64,000 nucleotides of DNA from Leptotrichia sp. oral taxon 218 (GCF_018128225.1 NZ_CP072377.1:1550001-1614000), one strand, 5' to 3'; shown: positions 34,757 through 44,987, counted from the first letter of the stretch. Numbers and translations are program-made. The notes: generated by a model not told the origin, from the sequence alone.

Positions 34757-35786
34757 TTATAACAGAAATGGAGGATATTCATTAATATCTCCTCTAATAT
34801 ATCTAGCCAATAGTTGTGCCTGTACATAAGGCAATAAACCTATACTTATTTTTTCTTCAATGTACGGATGTATTATTTCTTCTTGTTTCTTCTTTTGCCA
34901 GGCTTCAATTACAATATTTCTCCCTTTCTCATTCAATAAAACACTCTCATTTTCTTTTTCCTCAAATCCTCTTGAATCAATTTGTTTTCTATTGATTAAT
35001 GTAATTGCAAGTCTATCAACCATATATGCTCTCAGTTCTTCCATCATATCCAGTGCCATTCCAGCTCGTCCAGGTCTATCTGTATGAAAAAAACCAACAT
35101 AACTATCTAATCCTACACTTTCTAATGCAGATTGAACTTCATATGTCAGTAAGCTATACAAAAAAGATAATAACGCATTTACTCTATCTTTAGGAGGTCT
35201 TTTATTTCTTTCATTAAAAATAAAATGTTCTTTTTGTGAAAGTATCATTTCACTAAAATTTGAAAAATAATTTCTTGCCGATTCACCTTCAATTCCTCTT
35301 AAGGAATCTTTATTATTGACTGTTTGAATTTTTTTTATTTGCTCCATTAAATTATCTATTGTTTTTTTGCACTTTTTCACTATTTATTTTTTCTTTATGA
35401 TCTCTTATTAATCTCATTAATATTTTTCTAGAATTATTTAACTTTCCAATAATAAAATTTTTAGAAACTTTGAGTGATTTTTCTTCATCATCCGCAATTC
35501 TATATTGTTCACGCCTTAAATAAACATTTCCATTCGTTTTTCCTATAAATCTTCCACAAAATTTACCATAAGGTGTTAAAATAGCAATTGATATATGATT
35601 TTCATTACATAATCTTATAACGCCTGGACTTATTCCATTGTAATTAAAACAAATTACTCCTTCTAAAATATGTATTGGAAATCTTTTTACTTCTTTATCA
35701 TCTATTGTTATTACTATATTTTCTCTATCTTTTGATAAATAACACAATTCATTTGTAATGTATAGTGTATTCAATAATTTTCTCAT
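34757..35786 (-). pseudogene. cas1: Cas1 integrase (type I-C), interrupted by a one-base frameshift
   Basis: Cas1 catalyses spacer integration. The N-terminal part (LNTLYITNELCYLSKDREN…GKFCGRFIGKTNGNVYLR) stops after 144 codons (…KVQKNNR). The C-terminal part continues in another frame (KKTIDNLMEQIKK…, GIEGESARNYF, NALLSFLYSLL, VGFFHTDRPGR, DLMEELRAYMVDR) and contains the catalytic residues. The frames meet at a run of seven A (35362-35368); six A would give one protein of about 342 residues, the normal I-C length. It is broken, slips at the run, or reflects a sequencing error. Its ATG overlaps the cas4 stop. Confidence 0.9.
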
Positions 35787-36460
35787 TCTAAATCACCATA
35801 TATCTTTGAGTTCATATAATTTAAAACATTCTTTTTTTTCTTTGTAATTTTTGGTATACAAATATCATATAAGGAACATTTTGTACAATTTTTGTAATTC
35901 TCTGCATTAGCACTTTTCTTTAATTTATAATATTCATGCATCTCTAAAGATAACTTTTCTACTAAGTTTCTTAATTCTTGAGTTATTTCAATTTTTTTTC
36001 TTTTTTTAGTCATATCATAAAAAAGAAAAGCCTCTTTTATTTCTACATTTAATGTTTCTTCTAAACATATAACTTCTGCAACTAATTGAACTATATCTCT
36101 TAAATCCTTTTTTTCTTTTCCTCTCTTGTATTCTACTATTTTAGGAATCCAATATCCATTTTTCCCAAATATTTTTATTCCTTCATTTTTATTGCTTTTC
36201 CTAAATTCAACAACATCAAGTATTCCATTTAGTCCAAGTTTCTTAGATGAAATTGGAATACTTCTCGAAAAAAATACATCTTGTCTACTTTCCTTTAAAA
36301 AGGGATTGTCTGCATTTTCATGCAAATATTCACCCTCTTTTGTTGCTTCATTATCATCCCACTGTTGTTCAATATGAATTAAACACCATTGCCTTTTACA
36401 AAAATAAAAATGTTGTATTCCAGATAACATTAGATACTCGTCTTCTCTAAATTCCTTCAA
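35783..36460 (-). CDS. cas4: CRISPR-associated exonuclease Cas4
   Basis: Cas4 trims prespacers and helps select the PAM during adaptation. One Cys of the Fe-S cluster is near the N-terminus (FYFCKRQWC) and three are near the C-terminus (NCTKCSLYDIC). A RecB-like nuclease core lies between (GILDVVEF, PKIVEYKRGK). The start is TTG at 36460, inside the end of cas7; the stop overlaps the cas1 ATG by four bases. Confidence 0.93.
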   Translation of the reverse strand: MKEFREDEYLMLSGIQHFYFCKRQWCLIHIEQQWDDNEATKEGEYLHENADNPFLKESRQDVFFSRSIPISSKKLGLNGILDVVEFRKSNKNEGIKIFGKNGYWIPKIVEYKRGKEKKDLRDIVQLVAEVICLEETLNVEIKEAFLFYDMTKKRKKIEITQELRNLVEKLSLEMHEYYKLKKSANAENYKNCTKCSLYDICIPKITKKKKNVLNYMNSKIYGDLE

Positions 36461-37361
36461 TTCTCTCTACCATACAACTGTCTTCATTTTTTTCACTGTC
36501 ATCTCCTTCTATTTTTTTATATACAATGTTATATTCTTTCATTTTTTCTTCATCCAATCTAATGTTATAATCCGAATATTTAGTAAACATTCCCATATTT
36601 TCTTCTTTATTGTATTTCAATAATTCATATATTTTTGCTGCAGAAACTTTTCCTAATTTTGAATTATGCTCAAACCAAAATAATTCTTTAACACTCATAC
36701 TTCCTTCAGGTCTTGCTGAAGAAGCATCATTAACAAATAATGTTTTTAAAGCTTCCTTTAAATCTTTTACATCTTCTTCTGTAAATCCTGTTTTTTCAGC
36801 AAAGAAACAATTTACACTACCTTTTACTATATACACTCCATATTCTACAAAATGTTTGTTTCCCATAGTATCAGAAGATTTTCCGTCTTTTTCCATACCA
36901 TTAGTACTTCTTGTTATTTGCATTGTTTGGATAGTTACTGGTGATAGACTTTTTGCTAGTGAAATAGATATAGGTCCTCTTACTCCTATTGATTTTTTTT
37001 GAAAAGTAATTACTTGTCCAAATCCTCTTACATCTAGCCATTTTTCACAAGATTCTCTATAAATTTCTTCATCTTTTTTTTCTTTTGAAAGTTTTCCAAA
37101 TTTATTTTCAAACCTTTTTTCCAATGACCTCATTCCATCATCAATTCTGTCATTTGATTTAACAAATATTTCTTTTCCCATATCTTGCCATCTATTTCTT
37201 ATTTTTCTTTTTATTGCCACATCAGATATTTCTCCATATCCATCATAGTCTGCTCTCGGCATATTTCCATTTAAAGGATCCCCATTTGGATTAGCATTTC
37301 TAACTTCTATTGTCAACATAAAATCTATTTTTTTATTCAAAACTTTTTTATTTTCTTCCAT
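36447..37361 (-). CDS. cas7: Cascade backbone protein Cas7 (Csd2, type I-C)
   Basis: Cas7 coats the crRNA in the I-C Cascade complex. It begins with the diagnostic FMLTIEVRNANPNGDPLNGN and RADYDGYGEISDVAIKRKIR, and contains the VRGPISISLAKSLSP and QITRSTNG segments. TTGGAGG precedes the ATG. The 142-base gap upstream is the longest inside the operon and may hold an internal promoter. Confidence 0.95.
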   Translation of the reverse strand: MEENKKVLNKKIDFMLTIEVRNANPNGDPLNGNMPRADYDGYGEISDVAIKRKIRNRWQDMGKEIFVKSNDRIDDGMRSLEKRFENKFGKLSKEKKDEEIYRESCEKWLDVRGFGQVITFQKKSIGVRGPISISLAKSLSPVTIQTMQITRSTNGMEKDGKSSDTMGNKHFVEYGVYIVKGSVNCFFAEKTGFTEEDVKDLKEALKTLFVNDASSARPEGSMSVKELFWFEHNSKLGKVSAAKIYELLKYNKEENMGMFTKYSDYNIRLDEEKMKEYNIVYKKIEGDDSEKNEDSCMVERIEGI

Positions 37362-37423
37362 TTTTTATTTCCTCCAAATTCTATTTCATACTAAATATTT
37401 AATAAAAATTTTTTTCTACTTTC

Positions 37424-37432
37424 AGTATATCA
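37424..37432 (-). promoter_or_regulatory. Possible internal promoter for cas7-cas4-cas1-cas2
   Basis: On the minus strand TGATATACT matches the extended -10 form, about 60 bases before the cas7 start; no clear -35 lies at the right distance. It could allow expression of the downstream genes without cas3-cas5-cas8c. Confidence 0.3.
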
Positions 37433-37503
37433 CAATTTTATAAATATTTTCACTAAGTACTAGTATTTTTTATTTAAAGCAATCATCAAATTTTATTTTT
37501 TTA

Positions 37504-39435
37504 TTAATCTTCATCCTTTTTAGATTTAAAAATTTCATTCAATTGATAATAATACCCAAAAATGAAATTTTCTCTTAATTTTTTATTTTTATTATTTTCA
37601 AAATTATCTGTTTTCATCAAATTTTCCATTATTTCTTGAGTTTTCTTTTCAAATGTAATGTACAATCCTCTTTTAGAATTTTCAAGTTTTCTTTTATATG
37701 GTTGTAATTTATCAAATAAAATGTTCATAGTCTTTCCAGGATTATTTACATAAGCAGACCATAACCTTTGTGCATTAGTTGTTCTTTTTTCATCATCAAA
37801 AGTTGCTGCTTCCATTTTTTCAAATATCGCAAGTAATCGTCCATACAAAAAATCTCTATCATTATTATCAAACATCTTTTCATTTACCTCCTTATTTTTA
37901 TAATCTATATTATATTTTTTAAATATAGAACATGCCATATCAACAATCAAATTCCATTTTTTATCATATTTTTGTCGGTTTGATACATTAAAATACATTT
38001 TTTTTACTATATTTAAAGGTATTTTTTTACCATCAATCATAGTAGTAATTAATGATTCCATTAGATCTCTTTTGTATCCTTTTTGATCAAATTCTATTTT
38101 TCCATCTTTTTTTTCAATTCCATAAGTATAGTCAATAATCTTATATATTCCAGGATACTTTTTCCATTTTTTCTTTTCTTTATAATTATATTTTATCCAA
38201 CCAATTGTATCATACCATCTTGATACTCTTTCATAAAATTCAGATTTTGGAAGTTCTCTAAAATATTTTATTGATACTCTTCCTTTATTAAAGTTATTTA
38301 CAATCATTATATAGTACCGACTTTTACTATTTATTTTTTCATGATTTCCCGACAAGTATTTTATGATATTTTCATTATACATATCTGCCATATCTACCTT
38401 TTCTTCAAAAATTTCTTGATCAAATATATCCAAGTAATCACTTGCATCTCTTGTTACAGAAATATTTTCAAAATTATTAATGTCATCTGAAAACCAATTT
38501 ACTAAATATGAGTTTTCACCTAAAGAAATAGAACTTTTTTTGTTTTCCAATAAATATTTAATCATATTATGAATTTTTTGTGATGTTTCATATCCTATTG
38601 ATATTATTTCCTCTCCTTTTTTTAATCTTCCAAAATATGTTTCACTATGATTACTCACTGAGATTAATTTAGAATTACCAAATAGTCCCCTATGTTTTGA
38701 AGAACAATATATTTTCTTTCCAGAAATATTACATAATTTTTTAGTATATTTTTCATTTGCATTATTTGTATACTTAATATAATCTTTATGAAGTTGTTTA
38801 TAATTTGTAATAGAATAATCTTTTAAATCATCAAATAGATTTTGAATCTTAAAAGTAATAAATATTTTATTTACATTTTTGATTTTCTCTTTTTCATTAT
38901 TATCCAAATATTTTACTTCTATTATTAAATCCATCTTTCCTTTACTTTTTCTTTCTTCTATTATCGAAAATGAACAAAATCTATCTTTATAGCATTTTTT
39001 AAAAATTTCTTCTAGAAAATTTTTTTGATTTAGAAAATTTTTTATGATTTTTAAAAAAGAATAACTTTTTTGATTATTTTCTTTCGAAAAATTTATCCAT
39101 TCATCTAAATTTTTTATATATTCTTCATTTTTATTTTTTTCTACAAAATAAGAAACTTCTTCTGCTAATGGATGTGGAGCAATTCCCGAAGATCTGCTTA
39201 TAGAATCTTCTGTTACAGGAAATATAATTTTCTTATTTTTTTCCAAATAATCTGCAAAAATTATTTCAGCATTTTTATCCAATGTAACTTCGATTATATC
39301 TTCATCTCTTGACTCTTTATTACTGTGATAGATTGGAAGTAAAACTGTTTCAAAATCAATTTTTTCACTTCTATCAACAAAACCATTTTCTTCGCAATAT
39401 TCGTAGGACTTATACAATGCTGTCAGAACGCTCAT
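37504..39435 (-). CDS. cas8c: Cascade large subunit Cas8c (Csd1, type I-C)
   Basis: Cas8c recognises the PAM and recruits Cas3. The opening MSVLTALYKSYEYCEENG is typical of Csd1, as is the late ATFDDEKRTTNAQRLWSAYV segment. At 643 residues it is somewhat longer than many family members. Its ATG lies within the last 26 bases of cas5. Confidence 0.92.
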   Translation of the reverse strand: MSVLTALYKSYEYCEENGFVDRSEKIDFETVLLPIYHSNKESRDEDIIEVTLDKNAEIIFADYLEKNKKIIFPVTEDSISRSSGIAPHPLAEEVSYFVEKNKNEEYIKNLDEWINFSKENNQKSYSFLKIIKNFLNQKNFLEEIFKKCYKDRFCSFSIIEERKSKGKMDLIIEVKYLDNNEKEKIKNVNKIFITFKIQNLFDDLKDYSITNYKQLHKDYIKYTNNANEKYTKKLCNISGKKIYCSSKHRGLFGNSKLISVSNHSETYFGRLKKGEEIISIGYETSQKIHNMIKYLLENKKSSISLGENSYLVNWFSDDINNFENISVTRDASDYLDIFDQEIFEEKVDMADMYNENIIKYLSGNHEKINSKSRYYIMIVNNFNKGRVSIKYFRELPKSEFYERVSRWYDTIGWIKYNYKEKKKWKKYPGIYKIIDYTYGIEKKDGKIEFDQKGYKRDLMESLITTMIDGKKIPLNIVKKMYFNVSNRQKYDKKWNLIVDMACSIFKKYNIDYKNKEVNEKMFDNNDRDFLYGRLLAIFEKMEAATFDDEKRTTNAQRLWSAYVNNPGKTMNILFDKLQPYKRKLENSKRGLYITFEKKTQEIMENLMKTDNFENNKNKKLRENFIFGYYYQLNEIFKSKKDED

Positions 39436-40183
39436 CTATTTCACCTTCTTTTTTATAATCCAAAATTTCTTTATCAATGTCTTTCATATTTTTATCATAT
39501 TCAAATTTGCTTATTGTATAATTTCCAAGTTCACTTTTTATTTGACACTCTTCGGGTCTTATAAATTTAATTTCACCATTTTCCATTTGTATTTGTGCAA
39601 ATGTCGATTGTAACTTTTCTATTTTTTCTTCTGTTTCATTTGGATAAATAAAAGAATGAAACATTATTCCAAAATTTAAATTTTCTCCTTCGTAATAACT
39701 TTTTGTTTTTTCATATTCTTCTTTTGTAATTCTTTCGACTTCTGCAACACATTCTCTACTTCCTAAAAATACATCTCTTCTCCCACCTTTTTCCAATGAT
39801 CTTAAAAGTATTTGCTGATGTTTTATTTCCTGTCTATCTTGTTTCAAATTTTCATATTTTAAATTCCATTCAAAATATACTTTCACTAAATATTCAACAT
39901 TTTTAAGATAAGTATAATAACTTAAATCATTTGAGCCATCTTTAAATATTGTTCTAATTCCTTTTGTTTCAGTAGTTATTTTATTAATAATTTTAACACT
40001 GGAAATATAATATATTAAAGTAGGTTTCCAATAAATAGCTTCTGTAATACCTTTTAAAGCTTGATATGTAGGAACTTGATAAGTAAACTTCTCCCCTCCA
40101 CCTTTTGTTACAGGATCAGTAAATAAAGCATATTCTCCTTTAACTTTGTAGTAAAATGGTTTTGACTGAAATTTTCTTTCCAT
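39410..40183 (-). CDS. cas5: Cas5c (Cas5d) crRNA-processing endoribonuclease
   Basis: In type I-C, which lacks Cas6, Cas5c cuts the repeat and stays bound to the crRNA 5' handle. Diagnostic features are YALFTDPVTKGGGEKFTYQVPT and YQALKGITEAIYWKPT near the N-terminus and the ECVAEV region. AAAGGAG precedes the ATG; cas8c overlaps its end. No cas6 is present in the locus, which agrees with the I-C assignment. Confidence 0.93.
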   Translation of the reverse strand: MERKFQSKPFYYKVKGEYALFTDPVTKGGGEKFTYQVPTYQALKGITEAIYWKPTLIYYISSVKIINKITTETKGIRTIFKDGSNDLSYYTYLKNVEYLVKVYFEWNLKYENLKQDRQEIKHQQILLRSLEKGGRRDVFLGSRECVAEVERITKEEYEKTKSYYEGENLNFGIMFHSFIYPNETEEKIEKLQSTFAQIQMENGEIKFIRPEECQIKSELGNYTISKFEYDKNMKDIDKEILDYKKEGEIDERSDSIV

Positions 40184-40229
40184 CTTTTCTCCTTTTTTTT
40201 AATATTTATAAAATACTAGTTTCTTAATT

Positions 40230-42721
40230 CTAAATTATTAATGTACTCAATTCTTCTTTTTCAATTCCTGTTTCCCCATAATATTCATCTAAAAGTATAT
40301 GAATTCCATATTCTTTATATTGTTCTAAATATTCCTTCATATTTTCTATATTATAAGCATTTACAGTATATCTCTGTAATTTTTTTAATATTTTTTTTAT
40401 ATCAGCAATTTCATATTGTTTTATTGCTTCTCTCAATTTTTTTATCAATTCATCACTATATTTATCATAATTTACTATAATAGAATCCGTTTCATTATCT
40501 ATCAAATTAAATTTTAATGCAGCCGTTTTAAATGATTGTGCAATTTGATAATTATTATATGATCTTCCATATCTTTTTTTATATTCACTACGAGAAACAG
40601 TATTTTTGGAAAGAATTGAAAGTAAATCATCACTACCAATTTTATATCTTAATTCTTCTAAATTATTTATATAATATCCACTATAATAATTATCTCTCAA
40701 CTTTTCTATATTGTCAATTTCTTCTTCTAAAATTTTTGAAGTAGCTTCTATCGAATTTTTTATTTCTTTCAAATATTTAAAATTTTCTTCTGAATAGTTT
40801 ACTATATAAAATTTTCCTTTGTCTAATTTTCCTTCTCGGTTACATCTTCCTATAGATTGAATTATAGAGTCTATCCCTTTAATACTTCTTATAACGACAT
40901 TAAAATCCACATCTACTCCAGCCTCTATCAATTGAGTACTTACACATATTATTTTTTATTTTCAGATAATTTTTGTTTTATTTCTTTAATCTTTTCAAGC
41001 CTGTGAGTAGCACACATATTTGTACTTAAGTAATGTAAATTCCCCTCGTAATTTTCTAATTTTTCTTTCAAATTATCATAAATTTTTTTAACTGCTTTTT
41101 TTGTATTTAAAATAACTAAGATGCTCTCATTTTCTTCATATTTTTCAATTATAAAATTCGAAATTTGCTCAGTTTCCAAAGTTTTTATGCCATTTTTACC
41201 TGCTAAATTATATACTTTTACTCTTTCAAAAACATTTCTTTCTTTTTTATTCATTTTAACTATATCTGTGTTTTTTCCATTTTTATTTCCATAAATAACT
41301 CTATGTTCTAAAATATCTTTATCAAAACTTGGTTGAGTTGCAGTACAATGAATAATCGTACAATTCATAAAATATTTTAAAAAATTTGTCATTAAATTCG
41401 AAATATAAATTGCTTTTTTTGGCAAACTTTGTACTTCATCAACTATTATTACTGAATTTATAAGTTTTGAGAATCTTCTTATATTTGAAGATTTATCTTT
41501 AAATAAAGTATTATAAAATTGAACCATTGTAGTAAGAATCACAGGACTATCCCAACTATTTAAAAGATACTGTCTTTTTAGAAGCTCTTTATATTTTTCA
41601 TAATTTTCTGTTTCTTTTGAATCATTACCTTCTTGTGTTATGTTTGAATGGTGTTCCAATACATAATCATCGTTTTTCACAAGTCTTTTTATTTCTTCAG
41701 CATTCTGTTCTAAAACTGATAAAAATGCTGTAATATAAATAATCCTGTCTTTTTTTTGAAACTTTGCTTGTTCTATAGCATATCTAAAAGAGGTCAGCGT
41801 TTTCCCAGATCCTGTTGGTAATTCCAGTTTATAAACTCCAGATGTATCTATTTTCCCTCTTTTTCTTGCATTTTCTGACAAACTTTTTCTCAATTCATTT
41901 ATTTTTGTTTTTTTAGAATTTTTTTCAAAACTTTCATATTTTTCATTTATATTATTTCCTATTTTATCCCACAATTCTAAAATTTCTTTTTCACTAAATT
42001 TTTCAATATTTTCTTCTTGAAAAAAATTTTCAGTGTCATTTATATCCGCTTCTTTTAAAATTGACAAGATTAATCTTACAATACAAGAATAATAAAAGAA
42101 TCTTTTCTCCTCTTCTATTTCTTTGATATTTTTTTCACTTAATTTTTGATCCAATTTTTCTTCTTTTATTATATCATTAATCTTTTTAAATATTATTTCA
42201 AATTCCTCAAAAGCTTCTGATATGTATTTATTAAAATCAACATTCTCATCAACCTCAAGATCTTTTATATATTTTTTTACATCTTCTTCATAATAATATT
42301 TTCTTTTGTCATCTTTTTCTTTATCATAATTTCGTCTTTTTATTGTTCTACTTTCACCTTCACTAGAAATTACATCGTACAAACCATGATGTGAAAATAT
42401 GACATATTCCATAATTTCTAAAAATAAAAGCCAATCTTTTTTTAATTTTAAATTTTTTTCAACAAAATATCTAACTTTTTCAAACAAAAATCTTGCACCT
42501 GCTGATGAATGGTTTATTTTTTCATTTGTTCCATTATAAATATAATTCTGAAAATTTCTATCTGATTTTCCTAAATCATGAAGTAAAGAAACTAAAATTG
42601 TAATTTTTTCTATTCCTATTTTTTTGCCTATTTTTCTTACTTTTCCTGCAACTTGAAATAAATGTTCTTTTAATGTTTGAATATTTTCATTATTTTTATG
42701 AGCTATTATTTTTTTTATCAT
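40230..42721 (-). pseudogene. cas3: Cas3 helicase-nuclease (type I-C), interrupted by a one-base frameshift
   Basis: Cas3 unwinds and degrades target DNA. The HD nuclease domain (LVSLLHDLGKSD, HSSAGARF), Walker A (LPTGSGKT) and DEVQ box (VIIVDEVQSLP) are in the first frame, which ends …IKQKLSENKK after 590 codons. A second frame continues with ICVSTQLIEAGVDVDF and the QSIGRCNREG motif VI. They meet at a run of six A (40952-40957); a seventh would rejoin them. With motifs V-VI cut off, the product should lack helicase activity unless slippage restores it. A degenerate IStron lies 12 bases before the ATG. Confidence 0.9.
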
Positions 42722-42733
42722 ATTTTTTACTCC

Positions 42734-43042
42734 CTGAACCTCCCACGACTAAAGTCACAGGGTTCTAAAATCTTTAAAAGTATTTAAAAATCTTCTAAGA
42801 AGTTTGATAGCACAACAACTATCCTTATTCTTTTAGGCATGTTCAGCTCATCCCTATTGTATAGGACAACATTTAAGTCCACAACTTTACTTTTCTTTAG
42901 AATATTTAATACTCCATTACAGTCTTCAATCAAAGATGTTATATCATATATTCTATATTTTATCTACTAAAATTTTTCCATATGCTTACTAAATTTTCGT
43001 GCAATTCATCTCACAACTAAAGTTGCGAGTGTTCTAACTATT
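42734..43042 (-). mobile_element. IStron deletion derivative upstream of cas3
   Basis: Read on the minus strand it keeps the IStron left end (AGAACACTCGCAAC, then TAGTTGTGAGATGAATTGCA), the region before tnpB with a degenerate -10 (TGATATAAC), and the last part of tnpB (GACTGTAATGGAGTATTAAA onward) through GGAGGTTCAG. The ribozyme core and nearly all of tnpB are deleted, and the left edge has lost TAAAT. It sits between a TPR-gene fragment and cas3, so the cas operon promoter probably lies inside or beyond it. Confidence 0.8.
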
Positions 43043-43072
43043 GCCAAATTAAACATCGCATCATCATACCCC
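43039..43072 (-). pseudogene. Fragment of a TPR/Sel1-like gene
   Basis: ATTGCCAAATTAAACATCGC and the next bases match 32468-32500 in the TPR gene at about 30 positions with two changes. It directly abuts the IStron remnant, so a second TPR gene was probably destroyed here. Confidence 0.5.
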
Positions 43073-43132
43073 CTCATTTTTTCTAATTCTGATTACTTAT
43101 ATTTAATACTTTTTAAAATTTTATTTTTTTAC

Positions 43133-44422
43133 TTAAATACTTTTACACAACTTTTTATAATCATTATTTATCCAATTTCTATAATTTATCCAAATTGCAT
43201 CATAAAGCGGTTCGCCTATCAGTTTTTGAACATATAATTTTCCTTCTGGAAAATATTTTTTATTATGGACTTGAATCGTAGTAACAACCTGATAAATATC
43301 ATCGTGTGGAATAGTTTTATAGTCTTTCGTTGACAGCAAAGGAAGTAAATAGCACTCATTATCAAAATCATACACCCAATCATCCATTAATCTGACATTA
43401 TAACCACAATGTATCATTTTATCAAACAAAACTTCAGCCATCGTAAAGGCAAAATCTCCTTCGTGTCCTCTATCCATTTCCTTCAAATTACCAAAATTTT
43501 CTTCCATTTTTTTCCAAGAAGGTTTTTCAACATATTTTAGCTTAATTTTAGGCAAAAATTCAAATTCTGGTATTTTTAACCACTCACTTTTCTCGAATTT
43601 ATTGTCAAGTACGAAAAATGTTTGACTTTTACTATATTCATAATCCTTCCAGTTCTTTAGAATTTCTCTGTAATAAAGTTCAGTATTTCCTTCTGGGTTT
43701 AATTCATTACCGTATAAACGATTACCATCTATACGGCAATCTACATAAAAATCCCCTTTATCAAATTCTTCAAGATAGCTTCCATAATTATTGTATGGAT
43801 ATTTTAAAAGAGAAATATCAATCTTAGAATCTTTTAATGAAATTTTTTCTTTAATAAGTGAAAATATATTTGACAAAAAATTTTCTTCACTTTCTTTTCC
43901 TTGATATTTTTCTTCATCATAGTTATATATTATTTTTATATTTCCAGAAACAATGATTTTTTTCTTTCCATTAATTTCTATTCTTCTCAAATCTGTTTTA
44001 TCAGGATTTATTAACTTTAAATAGTTCAGTCTGTCATAATTGAACCAGTTTTCAAAAGCCTGTATCAAGGAATCTTTATAATTAAGGTTCATTTGAGATC
44101 CATTCCAATTTTTCATTCCTTCAGGAAAATATTTTTCGTGAAAAAGATGAATATTAATGCTCACTGACATTTTTTTATCAGTAGTTCCACCCCCGACAAA
44201 TAAAGGTAATAAGTAATATCCAGTTTCAATCTCATGAATATACTGATATTCTCCTATTTCCTTCAATTCTACTTTTATTCCTTTTTCTATCAAAAATTCA
44301 GAAAATACTTCTGCAATCTTCATTTTTTCTGGACTTTCATAATAATAATCCAAAAGCTGCTGTGTATCGTATTCTAATACACTAGGCAATTTGTTTTCAA
44401 ACTCGCTTAAATTCTTATTCAC
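43133..44422 (-). CDS. DUF6348-like protein with two related domains
   Basis: I recognise no biochemical function. Two similar modules occur: an N-terminal one (GYYLLPLFVGGGTTDKK…HEKYFPEG…FENWFNYDRLNYLKL) and a C-terminal one (CYLLPLLSTKDYKTIP…HNKKYFPEG…YRNWINNDYKKL). The shared YLLPL, KYFPEG and W-x-N-x-D pattern indicates internal duplication, and the form resembles DUF6348. It starts with GTG eight bases after TAGGAGG. It is cytosolic, with no signal or membrane segment. Confidence 0.6.
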   Translation of the reverse strand: MNKNLSEFENKLPSVLEYDTQQLLDYYYESPEKMKIAEVFSEFLIEKGIKVELKEIGEYQYIHEIETGYYLLPLFVGGGTTDKKMSVSINIHLFHEKYFPEGMKNWNGSQMNLNYKDSLIQAFENWFNYDRLNYLKLINPDKTDLRRIEINGKKKIIVSGNIKIIYNYDEEKYQGKESEENFLSNIFSLIKEKISLKDSKIDISLLKYPYNNYGSYLEEFDKGDFYVDCRIDGNRLYGNELNPEGNTELYYREILKNWKDYEYSKSQTFFVLDNKFEKSEWLKIPEFEFLPKIKLKYVEKPSWKKMEENFGNLKEMDRGHEGDFAFTMAEVLFDKMIHCGYNVRLMDDWVYDFDNECYLLPLLSTKDYKTIPHDDIYQVVTTIQVHNKKYFPEGKLYVQKLIGEPLYDAIWINYRNWINNDYKKLCKSI

Positions 44423-44495
44423 AAAAAATTCCTCCTAGTTTTTGTCAAATTATTTCAAAGCCATTTCAGTACAAATTAATCAAATTTCAATTATT

Positions 44496-44987
44496 TTATT
44501 GCATGCTTTCTTCTGCAATCTCCATCTGCACTGAAATATCCTTTTCTTCATAATTAAAGACTCTTTCAATTCTATCCTTCAGAATTTTCAAATATTTTTC
44601 CTTGTATTTTTCATTTCGCTGCATTTTATTAATTTCACATTCCCAAATCGTAATGACACTAATATCCATCTCAAAAAGCTTCTCACGAACCTCAATATCC
44701 CTCTCTACATTTCTCCTAAACTTCTTTTCCCAATATTCAGTATGTGTCTTAGGAAAAGTTGCAATTTTACAATTTTTATGCCTATGCCAGAAGCATCCGT
44801 TCACAAATATCGCAGTATTATATTTCAGAATAAAAATATCAGGTGTTCCTGGAAGCTGTGAATAGTTCACTCTGTACCTATATCCCATTTTATAAAGCAA
44901 TTTCCGAATATAAATCTCAGGTTTAGTGTTTTTAGATTTTATTCTTGCCATGTTCTGGCTTCTTGTGAGAGGTTTTTTCTTTTTCAT
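44496..44987 (-). CDS. vsr: Very short patch repair endonuclease (Vsr)
   Basis: Vsr nicks DNA next to T:G mismatches made by deamination of 5-methylcytosine. Diagnostic segments are RSQNMARIKSKNTKPE (catalytic helix), GTPDIFILKYNTAIFVNGCF (Asp of the active site), WHRHKNCK (zinc-binding His/Cys) and PKTHTEYWEKKFRRNVERD. At 163 residues it has an extra C-terminal tail (DISVQMEIAEESMQ). No cytosine methyltransferase lies next to it, so it is an orphan here. Confidence 0.92.
   Translation of the reverse strand: MKKKKPLTRSQNMARIKSKNTKPEIYIRKLLYKMGYRYRVNYSQLPGTPDIFILKYNTAIFVNGCFWHRHKNCKIATFPKTHTEYWEKKFRRNVERDIEVREKLFEMDISVITIWECEINKMQRNEKYKEKYLKILKDRIERVFNYEEKDISVQMEIAEESMQ

Noticed and set aside
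35362-35369. Canonical -1 slippery heptamer A-AAA-AAC in cas1 as programmed frameshifting
   Set aside because: A -1 shift at this heptamer leads at once to a TAG stop. The second half of cas1 is in the +1 frame, so this signal cannot join the parts.
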